Made by a program: the position numbers and the translations under genes
Source: UBA7985 sp002690455
GTDB taxonomy: Bacteria > Pseudomonadota > Alphaproteobacteria > UBA7985
NCBI GenBank assembly: GCA_965662775.1
Contig: CBFIIW010000002.1
Coordinates: 161,013-225,012 of the forward strand
Length of the DNA stretch: 64,000 nucleotides
Reading direction: 5' to 3'
In this document: one piece after another, positions 48,463 through 57,650 of the stretch
Layout: each line of letters starts with the position of its first letter
Numbering within the stretch: position 1 is the stretch's first letter
The notes under the pieces: model-generated
The model's database searches: none
Told to the model about the DNA's origin: nothing
The model's input: only the letters and a program-made list of their open reading frames with translations

Positions 48463-51437
48463 CAGCCAGTTACCTTTTCGTTCTTCGGGTCATAGAAGTG
48501 CGGGCTCTCTGCCTGGACCTCTATAATGGTTCGGTTGTGGACGTGGGAGACGACATAGAGCGTTTTGCCGTGCCAATCGGCAGCGTTCTTGATGAAGGCC
48601 AGTGCAATGGACCGGTCTTTGAGCGGGGAAAAAGCCGCGACAGAAGTCACGTAACCGAGCATCGTGGTATGGTCGAAGGGGCCATCCTTGCTGTCGAAAA
48701 CGATCCCACCGCCAATGATGCGCTCATGCGACTGGGTGGCGACCAGACCAACCATCTTGACCCGCTCAGGGTCGGCGAAGGCGGTACGCCCGGACATGGC
48801 CTTGCCGATGAAATCCTTCTTGGTGGATACCATCTTGCCGAGCCCCACGTCGTCCATAGAAACGCGGCCGTCAAGCTCGCTTCCTGTGACGTGGCCCTTC
48901 TCGATCCGCAGAATGTTGAGGGCTTCCAGACCGTAGGGCGTTATATTCCATGGCGCACCCACGACCATGGCTTCCCGCCAAAAGGCGTCGAAGACATCCG
49001 CCGGAACCGCAACTTCGTAGGCCAGTTCACCTGAGAACGAGATCCGGAACAATCGCGCGGTGTGCCCCTTCCACGTGGTTTCGATCACGCCCATGAACGG
49101 CAGGCCTGCGTTGCTGAGGTCCAGCGCGGGGAACAATGCCGAGAGTGCATCCCGCGATTTCGGTCCAGCCAGCGCCAAGCCACCCCATTGGTCAGTGACA
49201 GAGGCAAAGGCAACCTGCAAATCCGGCCAAGCAGATTGGTGTACGAATTCCATATGCGCCATCACCGCGGCCGCCTTGGCCGTGGTTGTGGTCATGTAGA
49301 AATGATCTTCGGCCAGACGCGAGGTGGTACCGTCGTCGAAGACGAAGCCGTCTTCGCGTAGCATTAAGCCATAGCGTGCTTTGCCCACGGGCAGGGACTT
49401 CCAGCCATTGGTATAGAGGCAGTTGAGGAATTCTGCGGCATCGGGCCCCTGAATATCAATCTTACCCAGCGTGGAGACGTCGGTAATGCCCAGCTGATTT
49501 CGGGTGGCGCGGGTCTCACGTACCGCGCTTTGTAGCCATTCGGTTTCACCCGCTTCGTTGTACCAACTCGGCCGCATCCACAGCCCCGCTTCCACGAAGG
49601 TTGCGCCGTTTTCTTGAGCCCAGTCATAGACGGGGGAGTAGCGGAAGGGCTCGTAGTCGCGTTGGCGGTGGTGCCCGGCAAAGGCGCCGATCGGGACAGG
49701 CGTGTAGGGTGGGCGGAAAGTGGTTGTACCGACTTCGCTGATCTCCCGACCTGTCGCGGCGGCAAGAAGGGCCAGACCGTTGACGTTGGAGGTCTTGCCC
49801 TGATCGGTGGCCATGCCCAGAGTGGTATAACGCTTCATGTGCTCGACCGAGCGGAAGCCTTCCTGCGCGGCGAGGCCAACGTCCTTAACTGTGGCGTCGT
49901 TCTGCAGGTCGAGAAACGCGGCTTTGTCCGCCCCGGGTACGGCCCAAAGCTCTTGAGGCACTGAGACTGAGATGGCCTGCGCGAGCGCTGGTTCGTCGAT
50001 CTTCACTCCGCCGAGCCGCTCAGCGGCTGCTGCGGCAGAGGCCAGACAGTCAGCAGTGCTCAGGGCACCAGTGACCGAGCCGGCAGCGGCTTCACTGTCC
50101 ACTAATTCAGGTGGCAGGAAGGCGCGCAATTCGGTGTCATAGACTGGCTTGGACTGGCGTCGATCATTGGTGTGCGAGGTCAGGTGCACGGCTGGGTTCC
50201 AGCCCCCTGCAACCAGCAGTGTATCGGTGCTCAGGCTTCCGCTTTCTGCACCGGCATAGTCGACGCGGTGGAGGCCCATGCGACCGTGTGCCTTCGTGGC
50301 GTGAACGCCGCGCATGACGCGCACGCCCTCGGCTTGCAGACGGGAGTCAGCACGAGCGTCAAGTAGGGTTACGTCTGCACCACTGGCGGCGAGGGCCGCG
50401 GCGACCGCGTAGCCTCCATCGTTGGTAGTAAAGATCGTCGGTTGCTGCCCAACCCTCACACCATAGCGCCCCAGATAGGTGTGGCCGGCGCTGGCCAGCA
50501 TAACCCCGGGGCGGTCGTTGCCCATGAAACCCACGGAGCGCTCAATCGCGCCGGTGGCATAGACGACGCGATCAGCCTGGATGCGGTGGTATTTCATGCG
50601 CGCGGTGTGCGCAGGCCGGTCGGCTTTCGCGAGGTGGTCATGGCAGCGTTCGAGCGCACCATAGGTGCCAGCGTCGTAGACCCCGAAAACGGTGGTACGG
50701 GGGAGCACCCGGCCCCCGGCTGCTTCTATTTCCGCAACTAGATGGTCGACATAAGCTGCGCCAGTCTGACCGTCGAACTGTTCGCCCTGCCAAAGCGCAG
50801 CGCCCCCGACGCGGTCGCGCTCGTCACAAACCAGTACCGATTGCCCGGCCCGAGCCAGCGAAAGCGCCGTGGTCAGCCCGGCGATCCCGCCGCCAACGAC
50901 AAGGGTGTCTGTGAAAGTGTAAATCTTGTCGTAGTGGTGGGGGTCAGCTTCCTTCGGTGGGCGGCCAAGTCCCGCAGCGCGGCGGATGATCGGTTCGTAA
51001 AAGCGGTACCACGCCTGCAGACCACCAAGGAAGAAGGTCTTGTAGTAGAAACCGGCGGGCAGAAAGCGGCTGATAAGATCGTTGGCCTCCATCAGGTCCA
51101 GCCCCAGCGGACCGAGGTGGTTCTGTGAGAAGCTCTCCAGACCCTCATAGAGTTCCACCATAGGCGCACGGTGGTTAGGGTCGCGTTCAGCGTTACCCTG
51201 ATCGATCTCGACCAGTGCGCTGGGCTCCTCCGGCCCCGCTGAGAATACGCCCCGAGGGCGGTGATACTTGAACGAGCGACCGAACAGTTTGACTCCGCTG
51301 GCCAACAACGCCGAGGCAAGACTATCGCCTTCATAACCCTGATACACGCGGCGATCGAATGTGAAGGTGATGGGGCGGTTGCGGTTAATCAGGCCGCCTT
51401 CACGCAGGCGCAGCGGTTGCGGCAGACGAGCGGTCAT
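48462..51437 (-). CDS. soxA: Sarcosine oxidase, alpha subunit
   Basis: A 991-residue subunit that channels the methyl group of sarcosine to tetrahydrofolate. The N-terminal 2Fe-2S-ferredoxin-like segment (ITFTFDRRVYQGYEGDSLASALLASG) is followed by an NAD-binding pyridine nucleotide-disulfide oxidoreductase domain from about residue 165 (TLVVGGGIAGLTTALSLARAG). The C-terminal half (from about 600) is a GcvT-like folate-binding domain (DVSTLGKIDIQGPDAAEFLN; GELAYEVAVP; EALNILRIEKGH). Its length and domain order match SoxA from rhizobia and Corynebacterium. It overlaps soxD at the start (ATGA) and soxG at the end. Confidence 0.96.
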   Translation of the reverse strand: MTARLPQPLRLREGGLINRNRPITFTFDRRVYQGYEGDSLASALLASGVKLFGRSFKYHRPRGVFSAGPEEPSALVEIDQGNAERDPNHRAPMVELYEGLESFSQNHLGPLGLDLMEANDLISRFLPAGFYYKTFFLGGLQAWYRFYEPIIRRAAGLGRPPKEADPHHYDKIYTFTDTLVVGGGIAGLTTALSLARAGQSVLVCDERDRVGGAALWQGEQFDGQTGAAYVDHLVAEIEAAGGRVLPRTTVFGVYDAGTYGALERCHDHLAKADRPAHTARMKYHRIQADRVVYATGAIERSVGFMGNDRPGVMLASAGHTYLGRYGVRVGQQPTIFTTNDGGYAVAAALAASGADVTLLDARADSRLQAEGVRVMRGVHATKAHGRMGLHRVDYAGAESGSLSTDTLLVAGGWNPAVHLTSHTNDRRQSKPVYDTELRAFLPPELVDSEAAAGSVTGALSTADCLASAAAAAERLGGVKIDEPALAQAISVSVPQELWAVPGADKAAFLDLQNDATVKDVGLAAQEGFRSVEHMKRYTTLGMATDQGKTSNVNGLALLAAATGREISEVGTTTFRPPYTPVPIGAFAGHHRQRDYEPFRYSPVYDWAQENGATFVEAGLWMRPSWYNEAGETEWLQSAVRETRATRNQLGITDVSTLGKIDIQGPDAAEFLNCLYTNGWKSLPVGKARYGLMLREDGFVFDDGTTSRLAEDHFYMTTTTAKAAAVMAHMEFVHQSAWPDLQVAFASVTDQWGGLALAGPKSRDALSALFPALDLSNAGLPFMGVIETTWKGHTARLFRISFSGELAYEVAVPADVFDAFWREAMVVGAPWNITPYGLEALNILRIEKGHVTGSELDGRVSMDDVGLGKMVSTKKDFIGKAMSGRTAFADPERVKMVGLVATQSHERIIGGGIVFDSKDGPFDHTTMLGYVTSVAAFSPLKDRSIALAFIKNAADWHGKTLYVVSHVHNRTIIEVQAESPHFYDPKNEKVTG

Positions 51438-51733
51438 TGACCGTCCTCCGCCTTATCGGTGGATTTCCAGAACTCCGCCGCCATGGTCGCTCCCGTAACC
51501 TCGTGGGTGAGGGTATGGCGGTGTACGACGATCCAAGACCGGCAGCCCAGCGCGTGGTGGAAGTATTCATGGCTATGGTCAGCAACGTTGTCACGCAGGT
51601 GCAGGTAGTTCTGCCAGGCCGGACCATCGGGCTTGGCGCGACCGCCCAATGCAGGGCGAGGGGCTTCGGCTAACCCCTTGGGGACGAATTCTTCTGACGG
51701 GCGGATACCGCAGTGCGGGCAGGGGATCAGCAT
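51434..51733 (-). CDS. soxD: Sarcosine oxidase, delta subunit
   Basis: A 99-residue zinc-binding subunit. MLIPCPHCGIRPSEEF supplies C5 and C8 plus the nearby histidine, and YLHLRDNVADHSHEYFHHALGCRSW holds the other expected metal ligands (His/Cys). The C-terminal VHRHTLTHEV segment matches the family. It lies between soxB (18 nt gap) and soxA (overlap), the classical position in the operon. Confidence 0.94.
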   Translation of the reverse strand: MLIPCPHCGIRPSEEFVPKGLAEAPRPALGGRAKPDGPAWQNYLHLRDNVADHSHEYFHHALGCRSWIVVHRHTLTHEVTGATMAAEFWKSTDKAEDGQ

Positions 51734-51751
51734 GCTCTGGCCTCTCCGAAA

Positions 51752-53008
51752 TTAATGCAAGTTATGCTGAGCACCGGCGCCCAGCTCGTCGATGACATAG
51801 CCGGTTTCGAACCGGTCCAGGCGCATCTGTTCAATATGGTGGGTCGGGTTGTCGTTGGCGATCAAATGGCTGAAGCACCACCCCGAGCCTGGCGTGGCTT
51901 TGAAGCCGCCGTAACACCACCCTGCGTTCAGGTAAAGGCCCTCCACCGGGGTCTTATCGATGATGGGTGAGCCGTCAGGGCTCATGTCCATGACCCCGCC
52001 CCAACTGCGCAGCATCCTAACTTTAGAGACAGCAGGGACGAAGGAAACTGCCGCTTCCATCACGTGCTCAACCCGAGGCAGGTTGCCGCGCTGGGCATAG
52101 GAGTTGTAACCGTCGAGCGAGGCCCCGAAGACCAGGCCACCCTTGTCCGACTGTGAGATATAGAAGTGGCCCGCACCGAAGGTGATAACGTTGTGCAGCA
52201 TCGGCTTCAGACCTTCGGAGACGAACGCTTGCAACACGTGGCTTTCGATCGGCAGGCGCAGGCCAGCGAGCTTGCCCACACGGGACGTGTTACCCGCGAC
52301 GGCCATGCCAACCTTCTTGGCTCGGATCGGCCCGCGGTTGGTCTGCACGCAAACGACGCGACCGTTGCGCACATCGATACCTGTCACTTCGCAGTTTTGG
52401 ATGAGATCAACACCCCGCCGATCAGCGCCGCGGGCAAAGCCCCAAGCCACCGCATCGTGGCGGGCAGAGCCAGCACGCGTCTGTTTCAGGCCACCGTAAA
52501 CCGGGAAGCGCGGGTTATCGACATCGACCAGTGGTGCTTCCCGTCGGATGCCGTCTCGGTCCAGCAGCACGGCGTCGGCACCGTGAAGGATCATTTGATT
52601 CCCGCGGCGGGTGTCGGCGTCGCGCGCGGCATCGCTGTGGAAGACATTGATGATCGAGCGCGGAGAGAACATGACATTGTAGCCCAGATCGGCCGAAAGG
52701 CCTTCCCAGAGCTGTAGGGACTTTTCGTAGAAAAGCACGTTACCTGTGTGCAGGTAGTTCGAGCGCACGATCGTGGTGTTTCGCCCGACGTTACCCCCGC
52801 CGAGGTAGCCTTTTTCCAGCACCGCCACGTTCGTGATGCCGTGGTTCTTGGCCAAGTAGTAGGCTGTGGCGAGGCCATGCCCGCCGCCGCCGATGATGAT
52901 CACATCATATTCTGCCTTGGGCTCAGGGTCACGCCAGGCTGGCTTCCAGCCCGTATGCCCGCGTAGCCCTTCGGCCAGCAGTCGCCAGAACCCATATCGA
53001 TCAGCCAT
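51752..53008 (-). CDS. soxB: Sarcosine oxidase, beta subunit
   Basis: A 418-residue flavoprotein subunit that oxidises sarcosine to glycine and a C1 unit, giving hydrogen peroxide. The FAD-binding Rossmann motif is VIIIGGGGHGLATAYYLAKNHG (36-57). H184 in RAGSARHDAVAWG corresponds to the histidine that holds FMN covalently in characterised heterotetrameric enzymes. GGVMDMSPDGSPIID and NAGWCYGGFKATPGSG near the C-terminus are typical of the DAO family. It is the first gene of soxBDAG. An EamA transporter gene lies 100 nt upstream on the same strand. Confidence 0.96.
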   Translation of the reverse strand: MADRYGFWRLLAEGLRGHTGWKPAWRDPEPKAEYDVIIIGGGGHGLATAYYLAKNHGITNVAVLEKGYLGGGNVGRNTTIVRSNYLHTGNVLFYEKSLQLWEGLSADLGYNVMFSPRSIINVFHSDAARDADTRRGNQMILHGADAVLLDRDGIRREAPLVDVDNPRFPVYGGLKQTRAGSARHDAVAWGFARGADRRGVDLIQNCEVTGIDVRNGRVVCVQTNRGPIRAKKVGMAVAGNTSRVGKLAGLRLPIESHVLQAFVSEGLKPMLHNVITFGAGHFYISQSDKGGLVFGASLDGYNSYAQRGNLPRVEHVMEAAVSFVPAVSKVRMLRSWGGVMDMSPDGSPIIDKTPVEGLYLNAGWCYGGFKATPGSGWCFSHLIANDNPTHHIEQMRLDRFETGYVIDELGAGAQHNLH

Positions 53009-53108
53009 GGTTACGCCTTTTCCTGTGCTCGGATACTTTATTCGAACTTAAACAGCTATACCGGCGCAGTTTCGTCAATCAGCGACTTGGTCGCTCCCCG
53101 TTTCGCCA

Positions 53109-54044
53109 TTACGGCCGTCGTCTGGCGCCGGGGGTCCATCCGTTCATGATGGCAAGGCCGAGACCGATCAGACCAACACCGCACCACTGCGCCACTGTAA
53201 TGGTCTGCCAGAAAGCAAAGGTACCCTCCCGGATGGTGGCGTTGAACAAGATAGCCCACACCGGGATCATCAGCGTGACAAGCGATACATTGGTTGCCCC
53301 CGCCGACCGCAAAATTTGAAAGAACAGGACATAAGCCAGCGCCGTTGACAGAACACCCAGGCCGACCAGTGCCAGCCAGCTGCTCAGGCTTACCGAGGCA
53401 CTGTATGTCCAAGGCTGGTCGATTAGTGCAACGGGCAGCACAACCCAGAGGGTTGCCGTCACCTGCTGTCCCGTTGCCACCTGTAGGGGTTCCATTTTGT
53501 GCAGTCGCCGCGCCCAAACCGCTGCGATCCCGTAAGATAAAGTCGCACCCAAAACCATCGACCCACCGAGCAGCAGGCCCGTTTCTCCGGTCCACGCATC
53601 CCGCAACATCATCACCACCACACCGGCAATGCCGGTGAAAATACCGATCAGCTTGGTCATGGAAAGGCGTTCATCGACCAGAAAGAAGTGGGCGATAAAA
53701 ACGGTGAATAACGGCACTGTTGCGTTGAAAATCGACGCCATTCCGCCGTGAAATCCTGTCTGCACCATCCCGGTCGCAATAAGCAAAAATGGCAGGGCAT
53801 TATTCAGCACGCCCAAAACGGCCAATTGCGTCCAGGCTCTGCGACTGGTGGGCAGGCGCTGACCCAAGGCACGCAGGATAATTAACAGCGTGAGCGCAGA
53901 GATTGCCGTGCGCCCGAGCACAACAGCAAGCGGGCCGAAGCCATCGAGTGCGATGTCGTACAGCAGGAATGACAGCCCCCAGAGAAATGACAGGCAAAGC
54001 ATCAGCACCGAGGTGCGCGGGGTCAGGCTCAGTGAGTTGGACAT
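53109..54044 (-). CDS. EamA/DMT-family transporter upstream of soxB
   Basis: A 311-residue inner-membrane protein with ten predicted helices in two EamA domains (FLWGLSFLLYDIALDGFGPLAVVLGRTAISAL; GSMVLGATLSYGIAAVWARRL). I start it at ATG 54044, since the 15 extra residues from 54089 are polar and unlike the family N-terminus. It is on the same strand as, and 100 bp upstream of, soxB, so it could be co-transcribed with the sarcosine oxidase genes; the substrate is not known. Confidence 0.85.
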   Translation of the reverse strand: MSNSLSLTPRTSVLMLCLSFLWGLSFLLYDIALDGFGPLAVVLGRTAISALTLLIILRALGQRLPTSRRAWTQLAVLGVLNNALPFLLIATGMVQTGFHGGMASIFNATVPLFTVFIAHFFLVDERLSMTKLIGIFTGIAGVVVMMLRDAWTGETGLLLGGSMVLGATLSYGIAAVWARRLHKMEPLQVATGQQVTATLWVVLPVALIDQPWTYSASVSLSSWLALVGLGVLSTALAYVLFFQILRSAGATNVSLVTLMIPVWAILFNATIREGTFAFWQTITVAQWCGVGLIGLGLAIMNGWTPGARRRP

Positions 54045-54315
54045 ACGGTGGCAATGCCTTTGGTTCGACAATCTCTCGTGCACAGACACGACTTGATCGG
54101 CGACGTCTATCCGAAACTGGTCGGGATAAGGTGCACGGCGGTGAGGAATGTCTAAATAGAGAACTAATCTATGGTCATACTCCTATAAATTGTTTATATT
54201 CAAGGGCCGAGCAACGCAGTGCGAGGCTTGATTGCCCCTTTTTCGCCCCAATTTCAAACCGTTCAGGTGCCTTTGCCTTTGGTTTGTCCCGCTGGGAAAA
54301 ACGAACCTCTCTGGC

Positions 54316-55440
54316 ATGGCCCTTGGTCGTCTGAGCATGGCAGTATTTTTGTTTGCTGGTTTGGGCGCGAGCATGAGTCCACTTAACCTGGCGGTGGCGC
54401 AGGACTACCAAGCCGGTCTGGATGCCGTCGATGGCGGCGACCTGTCTTCCGCCGTTACAATTTGGCGAGAACTGATAGCCACCAACAGTGAGGATCGCCC
54501 TCAGGCCGAATATGCCCTCGCTCTGCTGCATGAAACAGGGCAGGGGGTCAGTTGGGACGAATTACGCGCTGCGGAACTCTATGCCAGCTCCGGCCTGCCT
54601 GAAGCCATTACCAACCTCGCGCTGATGTATGCCGAAGGCCGTGGCGTGAACTACGACCCCACACGCGCAGCCGAGCTTTGGCAGTCAGCGGCCGATCAGG
54701 GGCACGCCTTTGCTAGCTTCAATCTCGGCCTGGCCTACTATAATGGGCAGGGCGTAGAGCAGAACGCCCTGCGTGCGCTGGAATTGATTTATGAGGCCGG
54801 GGCGGGCGGTCTGCCCGAAGCACAGTGGGCGGTCTGCCAATTCTTTGAAAAGGGCGTGGGCGTTGAGATCAACTTTGACGAAGCGGCGCTGTGGTGCCAA
54901 CGGGCAGCGATAGCCGGTCACGTGCAGGCGGCTGAGGCTCTGCCAGATCTGCTGGTCCGCGCAGCTGACGAACCGCCAGCTGATCCAGTCGCCCTGCCTG
55001 CTCCTGATGGACCCGCCCTCCCATCCGTGTCTGCGCTTGCCCGGACGGCGGATGATATTGCTACGTTGTTCGAAGCCGAGCCTACGTCCACGCCGCTGGT
55101 ATCGCCTCCGGCCGAGGGTACGACCCCAGATCCCGTCTCGATCCCAAGCTTGGAACAGGCTTCAGCTGGGCGGGAAGGATTGAGCTTGCAAGCCATGGTT
55201 GATGGGTTGAACCGCGGGGGTGAAAAGTCAGGGGTCGGCGCTAACACCCGAGGCGAAGGGAACAAGGTTTCATCGGTGCCTCTGACGGAACCAGAGCACG
55301 CTGACGACGACGCTATGCCGCCCGTGCCTGTCCCTCGCCCCAAGCCAGTCTACAGCCTGCCCGATATCAGCGCAGGAGACCCGGTGTTCGCCCTATGGCT
55401 GGGCAGCGGTGACGCCGTGACCGAGGTCGCCGCGCTCTAA
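54316..55440 (+). CDS. Sel1-repeat protein, truncated by an in-frame TAA inside its SPOR domain
   Basis: The translatable part is 374 residues: a signal peptide (about 1-28, ending SPLNLAVA before QDYQAG), several Sel1 repeats (about 55-215, e.g. ALALLHETGQGVSWDELRAAELYASSG and ASFNLGLAYYNGQGVEQNALRALELI), a Pro/Ala-rich linker, and the beginning of a SPOR-like domain (GDPVFALWLGSGDAVTEVAAL). TAA at 55438-55440 stops translation, but the same frame continues for 73 further codons with the rest of a SPOR domain (55441-55662). The gene therefore looks interrupted by a nonsense mutation, unless the TAA is read through or is a sequencing error. The start ATG 54316 is chosen for the signal peptide; the frame is open from 54232. 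Confidence 0.75.
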   Translation: MALGRLSMAVFLFAGLGASMSPLNLAVAQDYQAGLDAVDGGDLSSAVTIWRELIATNSEDRPQAEYALALLHETGQGVSWDELRAAELYASSGLPEAITNLALMYAEGRGVNYDPTRAAELWQSAADQGHAFASFNLGLAYYNGQGVEQNALRALELIYEAGAGGLPEAQWAVCQFFEKGVGVEINFDEAALWCQRAAIAGHVQAAEALPDLLVRAADEPPADPVALPAPDGPALPSVSALARTADDIATLFEAEPTSTPLVSPPAEGTTPDPVSIPSLEQASAGREGLSLQAMVDGLNRGGEKSGVGANTRGEGNKVSSVPLTEPEHADDDAMPPVPVPRPKPVYSLPDISAGDPVFALWLGSGDAVTEVAAL

Positions 55441-55662
55441 GCGAATGTTTCCAGCGCCTCGCCGGAGGTTTTTGCCCTGATGGAGACGGCTTACCAACGA
55501 GAAGTGCTAAAGGCTGCCGAAACCGGCCTGCCTGACGATATCACGGTGACACGGCTTCTCGTCGGGCCTGTTCCTGGCCCAGACTACGCCTGGAGCCTTT
55601 GCAACTTTTTGCGGACCCGCCGGGAGGCCCTATTCTGCCAGCCTCTCGAAGTCAGCCGTTGA
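55441..55662 (+). pseudogene. In-frame C-terminal SPOR remnant of the preceding Sel1 gene
   Basis: Directly after the TAA at 55438-55440 the same reading frame runs on to a TGA at 55660-55662. It encodes ANVSSASPEVFALMETAYQ followed by TVTRLLVGPVPG and AWSLCNFLRTRREALFCQPLEV, the second half of a SPOR domain with the usual VGP strand and C-x-x-L-R-x-R...C pattern. A plus-strand terminator follows at 55772-55806, so the ancestral gene ended here. The internal ATG at 55480 lacks a good ribosome-binding site, and half a SPOR domain is unlikely to fold alone. Confidence 0.75.
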
Positions 55663-55720
55663 CCCGACTAAAGAGGCATCATTGTCCGTGACTGACGGCT
55701 GAGACCCCAAATCCAGCAGC

Positions 55721-55762
55721 CGAAAACAAAGCGGCCCCGCCCTGTCAGAGAGGAGCGAGGCC
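55721..55762 (-). terminator. Probable terminator of tig (minus strand)
   Basis: On the minus strand GGCCTCGCTC (55762-55753) pairs with GGGCGGGGCC (55742-55733) through a 10-bp stem with two G-U pairs, followed by GCTTTGTTTTCG. It lies about 50 nt after the tig stop. Confidence 0.6.
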
Positions 55763-55771
55763 ACGCGAAGG

Positions 55772-55806
55772 CTGTTGCCGGGCTGACCCGGCAGCGGTTG
55801 TTTTCT
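55772..55806 (+). terminator. Probable terminator of the Sel1-SPOR gene (plus strand)
   Basis: CTGTTGCCGGG (55772-55782) pairs with CCCGGCAGCGG (55787-55797) around the loop CTGA, with two G-U pairs, followed by TTGTTTTCT. It is placed after the SPOR remnant and back to back with the tig terminator. Confidence 0.65.
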
Positions 55807-55810
55807 GACC

Positions 55811-57157
55811 TTAGATTTCAGATGGCTGGTCAATCAGTTCTTCAATTTTGTCCGGGTCGGTATCCACGTCGTTGACCTTGGCCAGTTCAAGAATGTAGTC
55901 GACGGCCTTGTCTTCCATCATCGGCGCGATCAGTGCCTGACGGGCATTAGGGTCTGTGGTGTAGCGCTGGTAAACTTCAGCTTCTTCACCCGGCCGCATG
56001 GCCATCTCGCGCTGAATTGCGGCGTTGAACTCTTCGGGGCTGACGTCGAGCTTGTTTGAGGTTGCCACTTCGGAAAGCACCAGTCCCAAACGCACGCGGC
56101 GTTCGGCAATCTGCCGATACTCGTCTTTGAGAACGTCCTCAGTCTTGCCTTTGTCTTCTTCGTCAATCCGGCCGGCTTTGGCTTCGGACATGATCTGGTC
56201 CCAGATGGCCTTGAACTCGTTGTCAACCAGACCGGACGGCAGTTCGAAATCATGGGTATCCATTAGCTGGTCCATGATTTCCCGCTTCAGCAGGAAACGA
56301 GCAGAGCGGCGGTGAATGCTGTCCAACTCCTGCTTCACTTGCAGGCGCAGCTCATCGATAGATTCTTTGTTGAACTTCTTTGCAAACTCTTCGTCAATTT
56401 CCGGGGTATCGAGCTTCTTCAGTTCCTTGATCTTGATCTGGAAGTTGGCTTCTACCCCCTGCAGCTCTTCGCTGGAGTAGTCATCGGGGAAGGTAATGTC
56501 GAAATCAAACTCATCCCCAAGCTTTTTGCCAAGCAGTTTTTCTTCAAAACCAGGGATGAACATGCCAGAGCCAATCTGCAGCATCGCATCTTCACCCTTC
56601 ATGCCCGGCTTGGGTTCACCGTCGATAGAGCCTTCGAAATCAAGAATTACGATGTCATCGTCTTTGACCTTATGTTTCTTGTCGGCAATGTCGACAGGCT
56701 GCGCACCGCGCTTGGCGAGCACGGTTAGCGCATCATCAATGTGGCGGTCTTCCAAGAGGGGCACCATGCGGTCAAACGACAACTTAGTGAAGTCGGTCAG
56801 TTCAATCGACGGCATGATGTCAAGGGTGAAGCTGAACGCAATGTCTTCGCCGGACTCGAAGGGCTTGATTTCAGTTACGTTGGCCGGCGCAGCAGCGGTA
56901 AGTTCATGCTCGCTCAGCGCATTCATGACGGCTTCCTGAACGGTTTCGTTCATCACCTCTTCCATGATCGACGCCCGGTAACGAGAACGGATGACAGTCA
57001 TCGGGACCTTTCCCGGGCGGAAACCGGGCAGCTTCAGATCCTTGGCGAAGCTCACAAGGTTGCTGTCCACCTTGGCCTCAAAATCCACACTCGGCACGGT
57101 GACGTCGAATGCGCGGTTCAGGCCCTCTTCGGAAACGAGGTTAATCTGCATGGTCAA
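55811..57157 (-). CDS. tig: Trigger factor
   Basis: A 448-residue ribosome-associated chaperone and prolyl isomerase. The ribosome-binding signature GFRPGKVP is at 45-52. The FKBP-type PPIase domain (about 160-245) contains DDDIVILDFEGSIDGEPKPGMKG and PGFEEKLLGKKLGDEF. The C-terminal helical arms end ELAKVNDVDTDPDKIEELIDQPSEI. The length is typical. It is transcribed away from lon; tRNA-Leu lies directly upstream on the same strand. The usual tig-clpP-clpX order is not present here, since tig is followed by a terminator. Confidence 0.96.
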   Translation of the reverse strand: MTMQINLVSEEGLNRAFDVTVPSVDFEAKVDSNLVSFAKDLKLPGFRPGKVPMTVIRSRYRASIMEEVMNETVQEAVMNALSEHELTAAAPANVTEIKPFESGEDIAFSFTLDIMPSIELTDFTKLSFDRMVPLLEDRHIDDALTVLAKRGAQPVDIADKKHKVKDDDIVILDFEGSIDGEPKPGMKGEDAMLQIGSGMFIPGFEEKLLGKKLGDEFDFDITFPDDYSSEELQGVEANFQIKIKELKKLDTPEIDEEFAKKFNKESIDELRLQVKQELDSIHRRSARFLLKREIMDQLMDTHDFELPSGLVDNEFKAIWDQIMSEAKAGRIDEEDKGKTEDVLKDEYRQIAERRVRLGLVLSEVATSNKLDVSPEEFNAAIQREMAMRPGEEAEVYQRYTTDPNARQALIAPMMEDKAVDYILELAKVNDVDTDPDKIEELIDQPSEI

Positions 57158-57224
57158 TCCTGTTCAGTTCTCAGTCAGCGTGGCCGGTCGGCGCGGCCGT
57201 ATCAGGGCGAGTCGGAGCCGGGAT

Positions 57225-57309
<85 letters not shown>

Positions 57310-57650
57310 ACGACCCGACGCATCAACGAAGTTCACAATCATTTCAGTCGTGACGGTCGCTATACGATTGCGACACCGTGTTCGCAAGAACCAACCCAAG
57401 CAGCCAGAGGCGTATCTGCTAGCCCTTTGATGCAAAGCGACATAAGCGCCCATGCATTGAAGTCCTTGTGTCAGACCCCAAATGGTCGGTTGTAAACTTG
57501 TCCCCACCCGTCTGACTGGGCTGCTATTGAGCCCTTTGGTCTGAGCCTTTAAGGGGGAAGGGGAACACTGATCGCGCCGGGCAACCGGTGTCGTTCACCC
57601 GGCGTCACGATACCGCGGGCGCGGGGCACAATGATAAGGACACTACCAAA
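57310..57650. other. Intergenic region between tRNA-Leu and lon
   Basis: This 341 bp divergent region should carry the promoters for tRNA-Leu/tig (minus) and lon (plus). I see CTTG-containing and CCCCA-containing stretches near 57461-57510 but no spacing that convincingly fits a heat-shock promoter. The open frame from the GTG at 57588 belongs to the lon frame. Nothing else is recognisable. Confidence 0.45.

Noticed and set aside
57461..57510. Heat-shock (sigma-32) promoter for lon
   Set aside because: CTTG and CCCCA elements occur, but not at a convincing spacing; no call made.
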